Shown here in pieces: positions 55,381 through 63,600 of a stretch of 64,000 nucleotides of DNA; positions within the stretch are counted from its first letter, which is position 1; each line of letters starts with the position of its first letter. Location of the stretch: contig CAZNOG010000014.1 of the NCBI GenBank assembly GCA_964574635.1, forward strand, positions 37,770 through 101,769, given 5' to 3'. Made by a program: the position numbers and the translations under genes. Under the pieces are notes generated by a model that saw only the letters and a program-made list of their open reading frames with translations, made no database searches and was not told the DNA's origin. The stretch is from CAZNOG01 sp964574635. Its GTDB lineage: Bacteria; Bacteroidota; Bacteroidia; Flavobacteriales_D; Cryomorphaceae.

Positions 55381-55944
55381 TCAGATGGTCATGATGTCCT
55401 TTTCCTTGCGCTCCACTTCGTCGTCGGTGCGCTTGACGGCTTTGTCCGTCATGTCTTGGATTTCCTGCTCCAGCACTTTTACGCGGTCTTCGCTCAAGCC
55501 TTCTTTTTGCAGGCGTTTCAATTCGTCGTTGGCCGCTTTTCGGGCGTTTCGAATGCCGACTTTGGCGTGTTCGGCTTCGGCCCGGGCGCGCTTCACGAGG
55601 TCCCTGCGTCGTTCTTCGGTAAGCGGGGGCACGGTGATGATGATTTGCTCGCCGTTGTTTTGCGGATTCAGCCCGAGGTTGGCGTAGGCGATGGCCTTCT
55701 CGATGGGTTCGATCATTTTCTTTTCCCAGGGCTGTACGGTGATGGTGCGCGCGTCCGGAGTGTTGACGTTGGCGGTTTGGTTCAACGGGGTGGGCGTGCC
55801 GTAATAATCGACCATGACGCTATCGAGCATGGCCGGCGTGGCTCTGCCCGCGCGAATTTTGATGAGTTCTTCCGACAGGTACGCCAAGGACTTTTGCATG
55901 GCCTCCCGCGCTTCTTCCAAAATGAGTTCTATTTCGTCGTCCAT
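55381..55944 (-). CDS. frr: Ribosome recycling factor
   Basis: 187 residues. Splits post-termination ribosomes with EF-G. Shows the family pattern KIRAGRATPAMLDSVMVDYYG and the C-terminal triple-helix VKVLEQEIQDMTDKAVKRTD. Follows pyrH by ~45 bases, the usual order. Confidence 0.95.
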   Translation of the reverse strand: MDDEIELILEEAREAMQKSLAYLSEELIKIRAGRATPAMLDSVMVDYYGTPTPLNQTANVNTPDARTITVQPWEKKMIEPIEKAIAYANLGLNPQNNGEQIIITVPPLTEERRRDLVKRARAEAEHAKVGIRNARKAANDELKRLQKEGLSEDRVKVLEQEIQDMTDKAVKRTDDEVERKEKDIMTI

Positions 55945-55989
55945 AACCGGGTTTTAGGTTGCGCACGTGCGTCGCACCGAATTGAATGA

Positions 55990-56697
55990 TTAAAAATTAA
56001 CCAAGGTACCGACTTCCTCTCCTTGCACCACGCGGCGGAGGTTGCCGGGTTTGTTCATATCGAATACCACGATGGGCAGTTTGTTCTCGTTGCAGAGGGT
56101 GAACGCCGTAAGGTCCATGACGTTGAGGCCTTTTTCATACACCTCCGAAAAGGTAATGGTGCTGTACCTCGTGGCATTTTCGTCTTTTTCGGGGTCGGCG
56201 GTGTAGATGCCGTCGACGCGAGTGCCTTTGAGGATCACGTCGGCTTCGATCTCGATGGCGCGCAAGGAAGCGGCACTGTCGGTGGTGAAGTACGGGTTGC
56301 CGGTACCGGCGCCGAAAATGACGATCCTGTTTTTCTCCAAGTGCCTGATGGCGCGGCGACGGATGAACGGTTCGGCGATTTGTTCCATCTTGATGGCCGA
56401 CATGAGGCGAGTATTCAGGTGGAGCATTTCGAGGGCCGATTGCAGCGCCATGCCGTTGATGACGGTGGCGAGCATTCCCATGTAGTCGCCCTGTGTGCGT
56501 TCCATCCCGCCTTCGGCCGCTTGCAAACCGCGGAAAATATTGCCTCCACCGATGACGATGGCCACTTCGGTGCCCATCTCGTGGACCTGCCGAATTTCGT
56601 GTGCGTATTGCATCAAGCGGTTGTTGTCAATGCCGAAGTTTTTATCGCCCATCAACGCTTCGCCGCTCAATTTCAGAAGGACTCTTCTGTACTTCAT
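55990..56697 (-). CDS. pyrH: UMP kinase
   Basis: 235 residues. Amino-acid-kinase fold; phosphorylates UMP to UDP. KLSGEALMGD at the start, VIGGGNIFRG, and the TGNPYFTTDSAA segment are present. Between tsf (upstream, with a terminator between) and frr. Confidence 0.95.
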   Translation of the reverse strand: MKYRRVLLKLSGEALMGDKNFGIDNNRLMQYAHEIRQVHEMGTEVAIVIGGGNIFRGLQAAEGGMERTQGDYMGMLATVINGMALQSALEMLHLNTRLMSAIKMEQIAEPFIRRRAIRHLEKNRIVIFGAGTGNPYFTTDSAASLRAIEIEADVILKGTRVDGIYTADPEKDENATRYSTITFSEVYEKGLNVMDLTAFTLCNENKLPIVVFDMNKPGNLRRVVQGEEVGTLVNF

Positions 56698-56738
56698 GAT
56701 CGAATGTAATCTTGTCCCAAACAGGTGCGAAAATTATC

Positions 56739-56773
56739 AAAAAAAAGGGAGAGAACGTCGTCCTCCCCCTTTT
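56739..56773 (-). terminator. Intrinsic terminator between tsf and pyrH
   Basis: On the minus strand GGGGGAG pairs with CTCTCCC (one bulge) and is followed by TTTTTTTT. It would end the ribosomal-protein/tsf transcript before pyrH. Confidence 0.75.
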
Positions 56774-56805
56774 CTTCTATACTTTGATCATCGGATCGTA
56801 TCCCA

Positions 56806-57633
56806 TCAATTCAAAGAGAATCGTTTGAAGGAAACGATGTTCAAGTCTTTGTCGCTTTCGCCGAGGACTTGTTTGATCGATTTTTTGTTGTCTTTGATAA
56901 ACGCTTGGTTCAGCAAAGTGTTTTCCTGGAAGAATTTGTTCAGGCGTCCCATGGCGATTTTCTCCGCCATGTCGGCCGGTTTTCCCTCTTGAATGGCGAG
57001 GTCTTTACCCACCTCGATTTCCCGGTCTATGACGTCTTGGGGCACTCCTTCCTTGTCGATGGCCACGGGTGCCATGGCGGCGATTTGCATGGCCACGTCG
57101 CGACCTACGTCGTCGGCGTTTCCTTTGTTCAGCCCCACGATGGAAGCGAGTTTGTTTCCGGGGTGGATGTAGGCCACCACGCTTTCAGCTTCCACCGAAT
57201 CGTAGCTCGAGAGGTCGAGTTTCTCACCGATTACACCGGTTTGCTCCACGATCTTCTCTTCGATGGTCATGTCCGAACCCGGGTATTTCTTGGCTTTCAA
57301 CTCTTCCAAGTTGGCCGGGTTTTCGTTGAGGGCCACTTCGAGCATGTTTTCCGCGAGGGCGATAAAGTCGGCGTTTTGCGCCACGAAATCGGTTTCGCAG
57401 TTCAGCATGATGATGACGCCTCGGTTTCCCGCTTCGTTGGCTTTGGCCAGCACGACGCCTTCGGTGGCTTCGCGGTCGCTTCGCTTCGCGGCGATCTTCT
57501 GACCTTGCTTTCGCAGGATGTCGATGGCTTTTTCCATATCGCCTTCGGCCTCTACCAAAGCTTTCTTACAATCCATCATTCCGGCTCCGGTCTTCTTGCG
57601 GAGTTCGTTGACTTGGGATGCAGTAATTTTCAT
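56806..57633 (-). CDS. tsf: Translation elongation factor Ts
   Basis: 275 residues. Nucleotide exchange factor for EF-Tu. N-terminal UBA-like LRKKTGAGMMDCKKALVEAEGD, core IIMLNCETDFVAQN, C-terminal helical region. Downstream of rpsB, the usual pairing. Confidence 0.96.
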   Translation of the reverse strand: MKITASQVNELRKKTGAGMMDCKKALVEAEGDMEKAIDILRKQGQKIAAKRSDREATEGVVLAKANEAGNRGVIIMLNCETDFVAQNADFIALAENMLEVALNENPANLEELKAKKYPGSDMTIEEKIVEQTGVIGEKLDLSSYDSVEAESVVAYIHPGNKLASIVGLNKGNADDVGRDVAMQIAAMAPVAIDKEGVPQDVIDREIEVGKDLAIQEGKPADMAEKIAMGRLNKFFQENTLLNQAFIKDNKKSIKQVLGESDKDLNIVSFKRFSLN

Positions 57634-57756
57634 TTTCTTTCTCTACTCTTTAAAATTCCAAACGATCGTCTTCGGTTCACGACTTCGGCGCGGTTAATCC
57701 GCCGTGGGAAGTGCGACGCGGGGTACCGCGATATCCGGGACGGGATGAGCCCGACC

Positions 57757-58503
57757 TCAGGCCTGGGCTTTCTCCTTCTTGTTATCGGCCTTTTCCTTGT
57801 TGGCTTTGCGCTCGTTGAGGCCTTCGTTCACGGCTTCCACCACTTTTTCCAAGATCACGCGAATCGACTCCGATGCGTCGTCGTTCGCCGGGATGGGGAA
57901 ATCGACCATCGTGGGGTCCGAATTGGTGTCCACCATGGCGATGGTCGTGATGTTGAGCTTTTTGGCTTCGAGCAGCGCGATGTTCTCTTTGTGGATATCC
58001 ACGATGAAAACGGCTGCGGGGAGGCGCGCCAAGTCGGAAATACCTCCGAGGTTGCGCTCGAGTTTCGTGCGTTGTCGCTCGATCTGTAGTCTTTCCCTTT
58101 TGGAAAGCGTATCGAGCGTACCGTCCTGCCCCATTCTGTCGATGTTGGCCATCTTGCGCACGGCTTTACGCACCGTGGCGAAATTGGTCAACATACCGCC
58201 CGACCACCTTTCGGTCACGTAAGGCATTCCGGTGGGCTTGATGAGTTCGGCCAGTTGTGAGCTCGCCTGCTTCTTGGTGGCGACGAACAGGATTTTACGG
58301 CCCGAACGAACGATTGACTTCACCGCTTTGGTCGCTTCATCGAGCTTGGCGATGGTCTTGTTGAGGTCGATGATGTGGATGCCCTTCTTCTCGGCGAAGA
58401 TGTAGGGTTCCATGTTGGGATTCCACTTGCGGGTCAAGTGCCCGAAATGCACTCCGGCATCGAGGAATTCCTTGAATTTGTCTTGGTTGTTGTTTTCTGA
58501 CAT
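57757..58503 (-). CDS. rpsB: 30S ribosomal protein S2
   Basis: 248 residues. Core GVHFGHLTRKWNPNMEPYIF, and the conserved FVATKKQ and RWSGGMLTN segments. Lys-rich C-terminal tail (KEKADNKKEKAQA). Between rpsI and tsf in one leftward row. Confidence 0.96.
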   Translation of the reverse strand: MSENNNQDKFKEFLDAGVHFGHLTRKWNPNMEPYIFAEKKGIHIIDLNKTIAKLDEATKAVKSIVRSGRKILFVATKKQASSQLAELIKPTGMPYVTERWSGGMLTNFATVRKAVRKMANIDRMGQDGTLDTLSKRERLQIERQRTKLERNLGGISDLARLPAAVFIVDIHKENIALLEAKKLNITTIAMVDTNSDPTMVDFPIPANDDASESIRVILEKVVEAVNEGLNERKANKEKADNKKEKAQA

Positions 58504-58596
58504 GTACTTTGTTGAGTTTACATTCTGTTGAAGGCAACCGACGGGTAGCTTCCCAAGGAAGATCCCGCCGATTTAGATACTAAACAAGCGCAAGTA

Positions 58597-58983
58597 TTAA
58601 CGCTTACTGAATTGGAATTTCTTTCGGGCTTTGGGTTGGCCGTATTTCTTGCGCTCCACCATACGCGGGTCTCGGGTCATGAGGCCTTCGCGCTTCAGGG
58701 GAGTCTTGTATTCGGAATCGATCTCGACCAGAGCGCGGGCGATACCCATGCGCACCGCTTCGATTTGTCCGGTAATTCCACCGCCGTTTACATTGACCTT
58801 CACGTCGAATTTGCCCTCCGTTTCGGTGATGGCAAAAGGCTGGTGAATGCGGTACTGCAGGGGCATGGTGGGGAAATATTCCTTGTAGTCGCGACCGTTG
58901 ATGGTCACGGAACCCGTGCCGTTTTTGAGGTAAACGCGCGCCACCGATTTCTTTCTGCGCCCGAGTTTATTGGTAACTTCCAT
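58597..58983 (-). CDS. rpsI: 30S ribosomal protein S9
   Basis: 128 residues. GRRKKSVARVYLK at the start, GGGITGQ core and the C-terminal KKYGQPKARKKFQFSKR tail that reaches the P-site tRNA. Starts 5 bases after rplM. Confidence 0.97.
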   Translation of the reverse strand: MEVTNKLGRRKKSVARVYLKNGTGSVTINGRDYKEYFPTMPLQYRIHQPFAITETEGKFDVKVNVNGGGITGQIEAVRMGIARALVEIDSEYKTPLKREGLMTRDPRMVERKKYGQPKARKKFQFSKR

Positions 58984-58988
58984 GTCGA

Positions 58989-59444
58989 TTATTTAATCTT
59001 GTTGAGGTCTACGATGCGGGGCTTCTGGGCTTCGTGCTTGTGCTCGGCCCCTTCGTACACATAGAGATTGGTAAAGAGCTTGCTGCCCAATTTGTTTTTC
59101 GGAAGCATTCCCTTCACGGCCTTTTCCACGGGGGCGAATGGCTTGCGCGCAAACAGCTCTTTGGCGGTCAGCGAACGGCGTCCGCCCGGGTACCCGGTGT
59201 GTCGGATGTATTCTTTGGCGTTCATCTTGTCGCCCGTCAACACCACTTTTTCCGCGTTGATCACGATGACGTTGTCGCCGCAATCCACGTGGGGAGTGTA
59301 GTTGGTTTTGTACTTTCCACGGAGGAATTTCGCGGTGATGCTCGCCAGTCGCCCGAGTGTTTGGCCCTCGGCATCGATGAGAACCCACTCTTTACGTGCG
59401 GTTTCCGCATTCGCCGAGACGGTTTTGTAACTTAAGGTATCCAC
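58989..59444 (-). CDS. rplM: 50S ribosomal protein L13
   Basis: 151 residues from GTG at 59444 (DTLSYKTVSAN follows, the standard Bacteroidota start); the upstream frame to 59624 is not L13-like. DAEGQTLGRLAS and YTPHVDCGDNVIVINAEKV are diagnostic. First gene of the rplM-rpsI row, with a promoter and hairpin in its leader. Confidence 0.95.
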   Translation of the reverse strand: MDTLSYKTVSANAETARKEWVLIDAEGQTLGRLASITAKFLRGKYKTNYTPHVDCGDNVIVINAEKVVLTGDKMNAKEYIRHTGYPGGRRSLTAKELFARKPFAPVEKAVKGMLPKNKLGSKLFTNLYVYEGAEHKHEAQKPRIVDLNKIK

Positions 59445-59473
59445 TGTGTTATAGGTCTTTGTCTGGTGTACTA

Positions 59474-59486
59474 CCCCAATTTGGGG
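59474..59486 (-). other. Hairpin in rplM leader
   Basis: CCCCAA, one base, TTGGGG: a perfect 6-bp stem near the expected transcript start of rplM. Could be part of an L13 leader used for feedback control. Confidence 0.4.
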
Positions 59487-59489
59487 CTG

Positions 59490-59520
59490 CGAAGTTAAGA
59501 TTATTTTGTTATTGCCACAA
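59490..59520 (-). promoter_or_regulatory. Probable promoter of rplM-rpsI
   Basis: Minus strand TTG (59520-59518), 20-base spacer, TAACTTCG (59497-59490), one mismatch from TAnnTTTG, ~46 bases upstream of the GTG start. Confidence 0.55.
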
Positions 59521-59666
59521 GCCGTTTCACTTCTTTCTGTCCCGCAAAGGTGTGAATTTCCGGGTTGTAAATTTCTTCGGGGCGAAACCCGGCCACTTTT
59601 TTCCGAAAAGCCACTCGATGGCACACGAATATTCCCGTCTCACACCTTTAATATACTCGGCGAGCC

Positions 59667-59688
59667 GGGTCGGTCTACAAGCTCTATC
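59667..59688 (+). repeat. Fragment of the long intergenic repeat (copy D)
   Basis: GGGTCGGTCTACAAGCTC, then TATC, matches 19 of 22 bases of copy A at 18555-18576. The flanking GGGGCGTGCCCC block is absent. Confidence 0.5.
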
Positions 59689-59814
59689 TTCCGTCCTTTC
59701 GCGGGCGTACATCTCGATTTCTCGCGGCATTGCCGGAAAAATATTCCCTCATCCCGAACAAAATCGCCCGTGCATTTATTAACCCAGGTGCACGATTCCG
59801 ACGTTGCCACCGGG

Positions 59815-59822
59815 TAATTTTG
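59815..59822 (+). promoter_or_regulatory. -7 promoter element for YceI gene
   Basis: TAATTTTG, matching TAnnTTTG, 42 bases before the ATG. Confidence 0.45.
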
Positions 59823-59864
59823 CAATACAAAATCAAGAATACCAAACCCTTAAAAACAATACTC

Positions 59865-60446
59865 ATGAAAAACTTCAAATCAATCCTTTTGCCCCTTTTG
59901 GCGATGACCATCGGGTTTACCGCCACCGCCCAAGACACTTGGAACGTAGATAAAGCTCACGCGAAAATCACCTTCGGCACGGTTCACAACACCATCTCCG
60001 ACGTTCACGGCCTTTTCAACGGGTTCGACGCGAGCGTCACGGCATCCGAGCCCGACTTCAGCGATGCCCAATTCACCGTCGACATCGACGTGAATTCCAT
60101 CGATACGGAAGTGAAAATGCGCGACGACCACTTGCGAAGCGCCGATTTCTTCGAGGTGGAAACCTACCCCAAAATGACTTTCCGCAGCACTTCCATCAAA
60201 AAAACGGATCAAGAAAACCGCTACAAAGTAACCGGCAACATGACCATTAAGGACGTCACCAAACCCCTTACCATGGACCTTTGGTACCGCGGCACCATTC
60301 AAGACGACCAAGACCGCGACATCGCCGGATTTCAGGTGACGGGGTCGCTGAACAGAAAAGATTTCAACGTGGGGAACGACTTTCCCGAATTCTTGATCAG
60401 CAACGAAGTCATGATCAAAGTGGATGGTGAGTTCATCCGAGAATGA
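59865..60446 (+). CDS. YceI-family periplasmic lipocalin-like protein
   Basis: 193 residues from ATG 59865, which starts a signal peptide (FKSILLPLLAMTIGFTATAQ). The mature lipocalin-like barrel shows WNVDKAHAKITF, the conserved HLRSADFFEVETYP and the terminal TGSLNRKDFNVG. YceI proteins bind polyisoprenoids or related lipids in the periplasm. Followed by a strong terminator. Confidence 0.92.
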   Translation: MKNFKSILLPLLAMTIGFTATAQDTWNVDKAHAKITFGTVHNTISDVHGLFNGFDASVTASEPDFSDAQFTVDIDVNSIDTEVKMRDDHLRSADFFEVETYPKMTFRSTSIKKTDQENRYKVTGNMTIKDVTKPLTMDLWYRGTIQDDQDRDIAGFQVTGSLNRKDFNVGNDFPEFLISNEVMIKVDGEFIRE

Positions 60447-60477
60447 CCACTCGTGGTTCTTTAAAGTTTATCTAATA

Positions 60478-60509
60478 AAAGAGCCGGTTCCCGAGGGAGC
60501 CGGCTCTTT
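60478..60509 (+). terminator. Intrinsic terminator after YceI gene
   Basis: AAAGAGCCGGTTCCC pairs with GGGAGCCGGCTCTTT (one G-U) around a 2-base loop. Sits 31 bases after the stop. Confidence 0.85.
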
Positions 60510-60685
60510 GGTTTCCGGGTTGAACAAACCGACCTCGGCCCAGGCCTCAACGGCTTTCCCCGGCGAGTCGAACCTTGCATTCTCCATGGGCACAAAAGAT
60601 TCCGGGGCCGTCGACAAATTCGACGACTCCGGAACTTTCAAACGACACACTAGCTACTTAAATGAGGTTGTTTTCTCATCGAGAG

Positions 60686-63600
60686 TTATTGTTTAACTAC
60701 TTTGTACGTGCCCGTTCGGCCTTCCACGTCCACCTTCATCAGGTACACGCCATTGGGCAATCCCGAGATGTCAACGGTTGAGGACCGGTCGTGAACGTCA
60801 CTTTCCAGCACCGGCCTTCCGAGCAAGTCGTAAAACACCACGCTCCGAATGGTGACAGCGCTGCGGAGGTGAAGTGAATGATTGGCGGGGTTCGGGTAGA
60901 ACCGGAAACCGGCGATTTCCCGATCGTTCGTTCCCACGGGAATTCCACTGCAGTCTCCGGTCCACTTGTAGATGGCGTCCGCGCCGGGAATCGTAGGTAG
61001 CCACGGACCGTCCTGGAATTTCTGCATCATTTCATACCCTTGCGGGATTTGAGTGGATGAAACGAGCCAGTACACTTCTCCCGAGCACGTCAAATCGCAC
61101 ACGTCGAGGCCAATCCAATACGTGGATTCTCCCTCGGGATCCCCTTCGAACAAGAAAGGCTCAACCGCGAAGGTGGCATGGTACACGTTCATTCCGCTTC
61201 GCTCGCCCACAACGGTTTGCGAGGTCACCGGCACCGAGAGTTGCGATCCGATTTCTTGTCCGGGAAATCCATCGTTATCGCTGTAGTAATACACGTCGGC
61301 GTGCATTATGGAGCCCAAGGCCACGAGGCTAGCCGTGATCTCCTTCAGGGTGAAGTTTTCGCCTGCGGCTACGGTGAGGTCGTTGGCCACCATGTGGTCG
61401 GAGTTGATTGCGGTCTTCACACCTGCTTCGAACAGGAAATCCTCGGGAATTTCCTCCTCGCAATTTCCGGCCGGTGCACCACCGTCGCAGCCGAACAATT
61501 TGAAGGCGTAATCCCAATCCGGATAGGCTTGGTAATCCACGCCGGCAAAGGCGTGACCTCCTTCAAATACGTCATCCAGTTCACCGGCCACACAAGGTAA
61601 GCCCGATCCTCCTTCGACCACGAGGTAATACGTTTGGTCCGGTTCAACGGACACCACGAAATCCCAAATGACTTCCACCCACGCTTGTCCGGTGGTTTGA
61701 ACGGTTTTCGAACCGAGTCGGGAACCGCCTTGGGTGGGCAGTTCATCCCACACCGACAGGGTGACGTCGTACCCCACGCTCGGTGCGAAGAACTTCACGG
61801 CCGCCCCCGCCAGTTCGTGCGTTGAGGCGGTGAAGGATTGGGCCACCCCCGTACTCGAAGCGGCCAAACAGTTCAAATCACTCGTTTGGTCGGCGATGAG
61901 TTCGGGATTCTCGCAGGCATCGCCCGAAACGGGAAGGCATTCACCTTCGAACGTGGCCGAGATGTCCCACCCTTCGTTGAGTTCCCACGAATCGCCGGCG
62001 TCCATTGTCAGCGCGCTGAAATGTCCAATACGGGCGTCGGACCTCGTATTGATCATCGCGCTGCCGATACCGGCTTGCACATCAAAACTCACCCAATACG
62101 TGGTCAAGTTGTCGAGCTTCCCGGGCAGAACTTGCGTGGGAATATCAAATACCACCGTGAGGACGTCGTAACCGTACCGCGGTATGACGAACGTTTGGGA
62201 TGTGGGAACCACGCCCTCAAGAGTTTCCATCACCGTTCCGGGTACCCCGAAATCATCTTCGTGAAAGGTGATGTCGGCGTGCTGGATATTCGATCCGGCC
62301 TGCACCCAGAAATAGACGGTCAACCGGTTCAAGTGGAAATCGTTACCGAGCGGCACGGTGATATCGGTCGCGACGGTTTGCGGCTGGTCCTTGGAAGTGA
62401 GGAAACTGTTGGGGAATCCACCCGACATGAGTATTTGCTCGCAAGCCACGTCGTAGCAATAATAGGTGCGGAAGGTATAGTCGTAATCGGAATAAGGTTG
62501 AAAACCCGCATAAGCCTGTCCCCCTTCGTAAATGTTCGACGCCGCGCGCAGGCAAGACAATTCGTCATCTCCTTCAATCCGGATGAAATACTCTTGACCG
62601 ACGGTGAGGGTCACCTCGTTCTCCCAGAACACGTCCACCCATCGATCGCCGTAGGTTTCGGTGGCGCGGGAGGCGAGCACGCTTCCTTCGGACTCGGGCA
62701 GTCCGTCCCAGAGGGAGATCGTAACTTCCATTCCTCTTGACGGCTCCGTGAATTTAAAACCCGCTCCCGAAGACTCCGATTGCTCCGCCGTAAACGACTG
62801 AAACATGCCTCCATCGGACACAAACCCGAAACAAGTGTGGTCCGCGTCCTGGTTGATTTCATAATTCGAAGCGGGGCAGTATCCCGGAAGAGGATCGGTG
62901 GGCCCGTCGATCTCTTGGCATTCGGCGGTGAAGGAAATCACACCTTCGTGCACCTCGTTGGGAATCAGAAAGTTTCCACCCGTACTAATGGCGACTGGAT
63001 GTCCCATGAGCTCTTCGGAGGTTACTTCCATCAAAACGGCGGTGCCTCCTTGCAACCACAGCGACAATCCGATCCAATAAGTGGTTTCTTGGTCGGCGCG
63101 GCCGGGGAGGTAGATCGGAGCAAACTCGAATGAAATGTCATACGCCTCCATATCCCCGTACGACCCTTGATGGATTTGTGAATCGGCAACCAGCGTTTCG
63201 TTTGCGATGTTTTCACCGGGCAACCCGTTGTCATCGAGATACACGGTGAGGGTTGCAAAAGAAACGGAAGTTCCGGAGTTCATGATTACACTGGGCATCA
63301 CAGCGGTCAAGTACATGTCGGTATTGGCCGCCACGACGATGTCGTTGGCCACGGTGTGGTTCGTCGCTTCACAGTTGTATCCCTCTCCCGAAGAATTCGG
63401 ATCGCGCATCACCTGCATTCCACAATCCTCGATCTCGTCGCCGCCGCCACCACCGTCGTCGGCCGTAGGTACACACGTGGTGAAAAAGATGTAGGAGCCG
63501 TCCGCGTCGGAGCTGTACTCGTAAAATTCGCTTCCGTACGATATGTAAGGGTGGGCACCGAGATTGAGGTACTCCGAAACCGCCCACGCGAAGTTGGTCC

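Larger units (their letters stand above)
59445..59864. other. Divergent intergenic region between rplM and yceI
   Basis: About 420 bases. It contains the rplM promoter and leader hairpin, a fragment of the long intergenic repeat (59667-59688) and a -7 element for the YceI gene. Confidence 0.55.
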
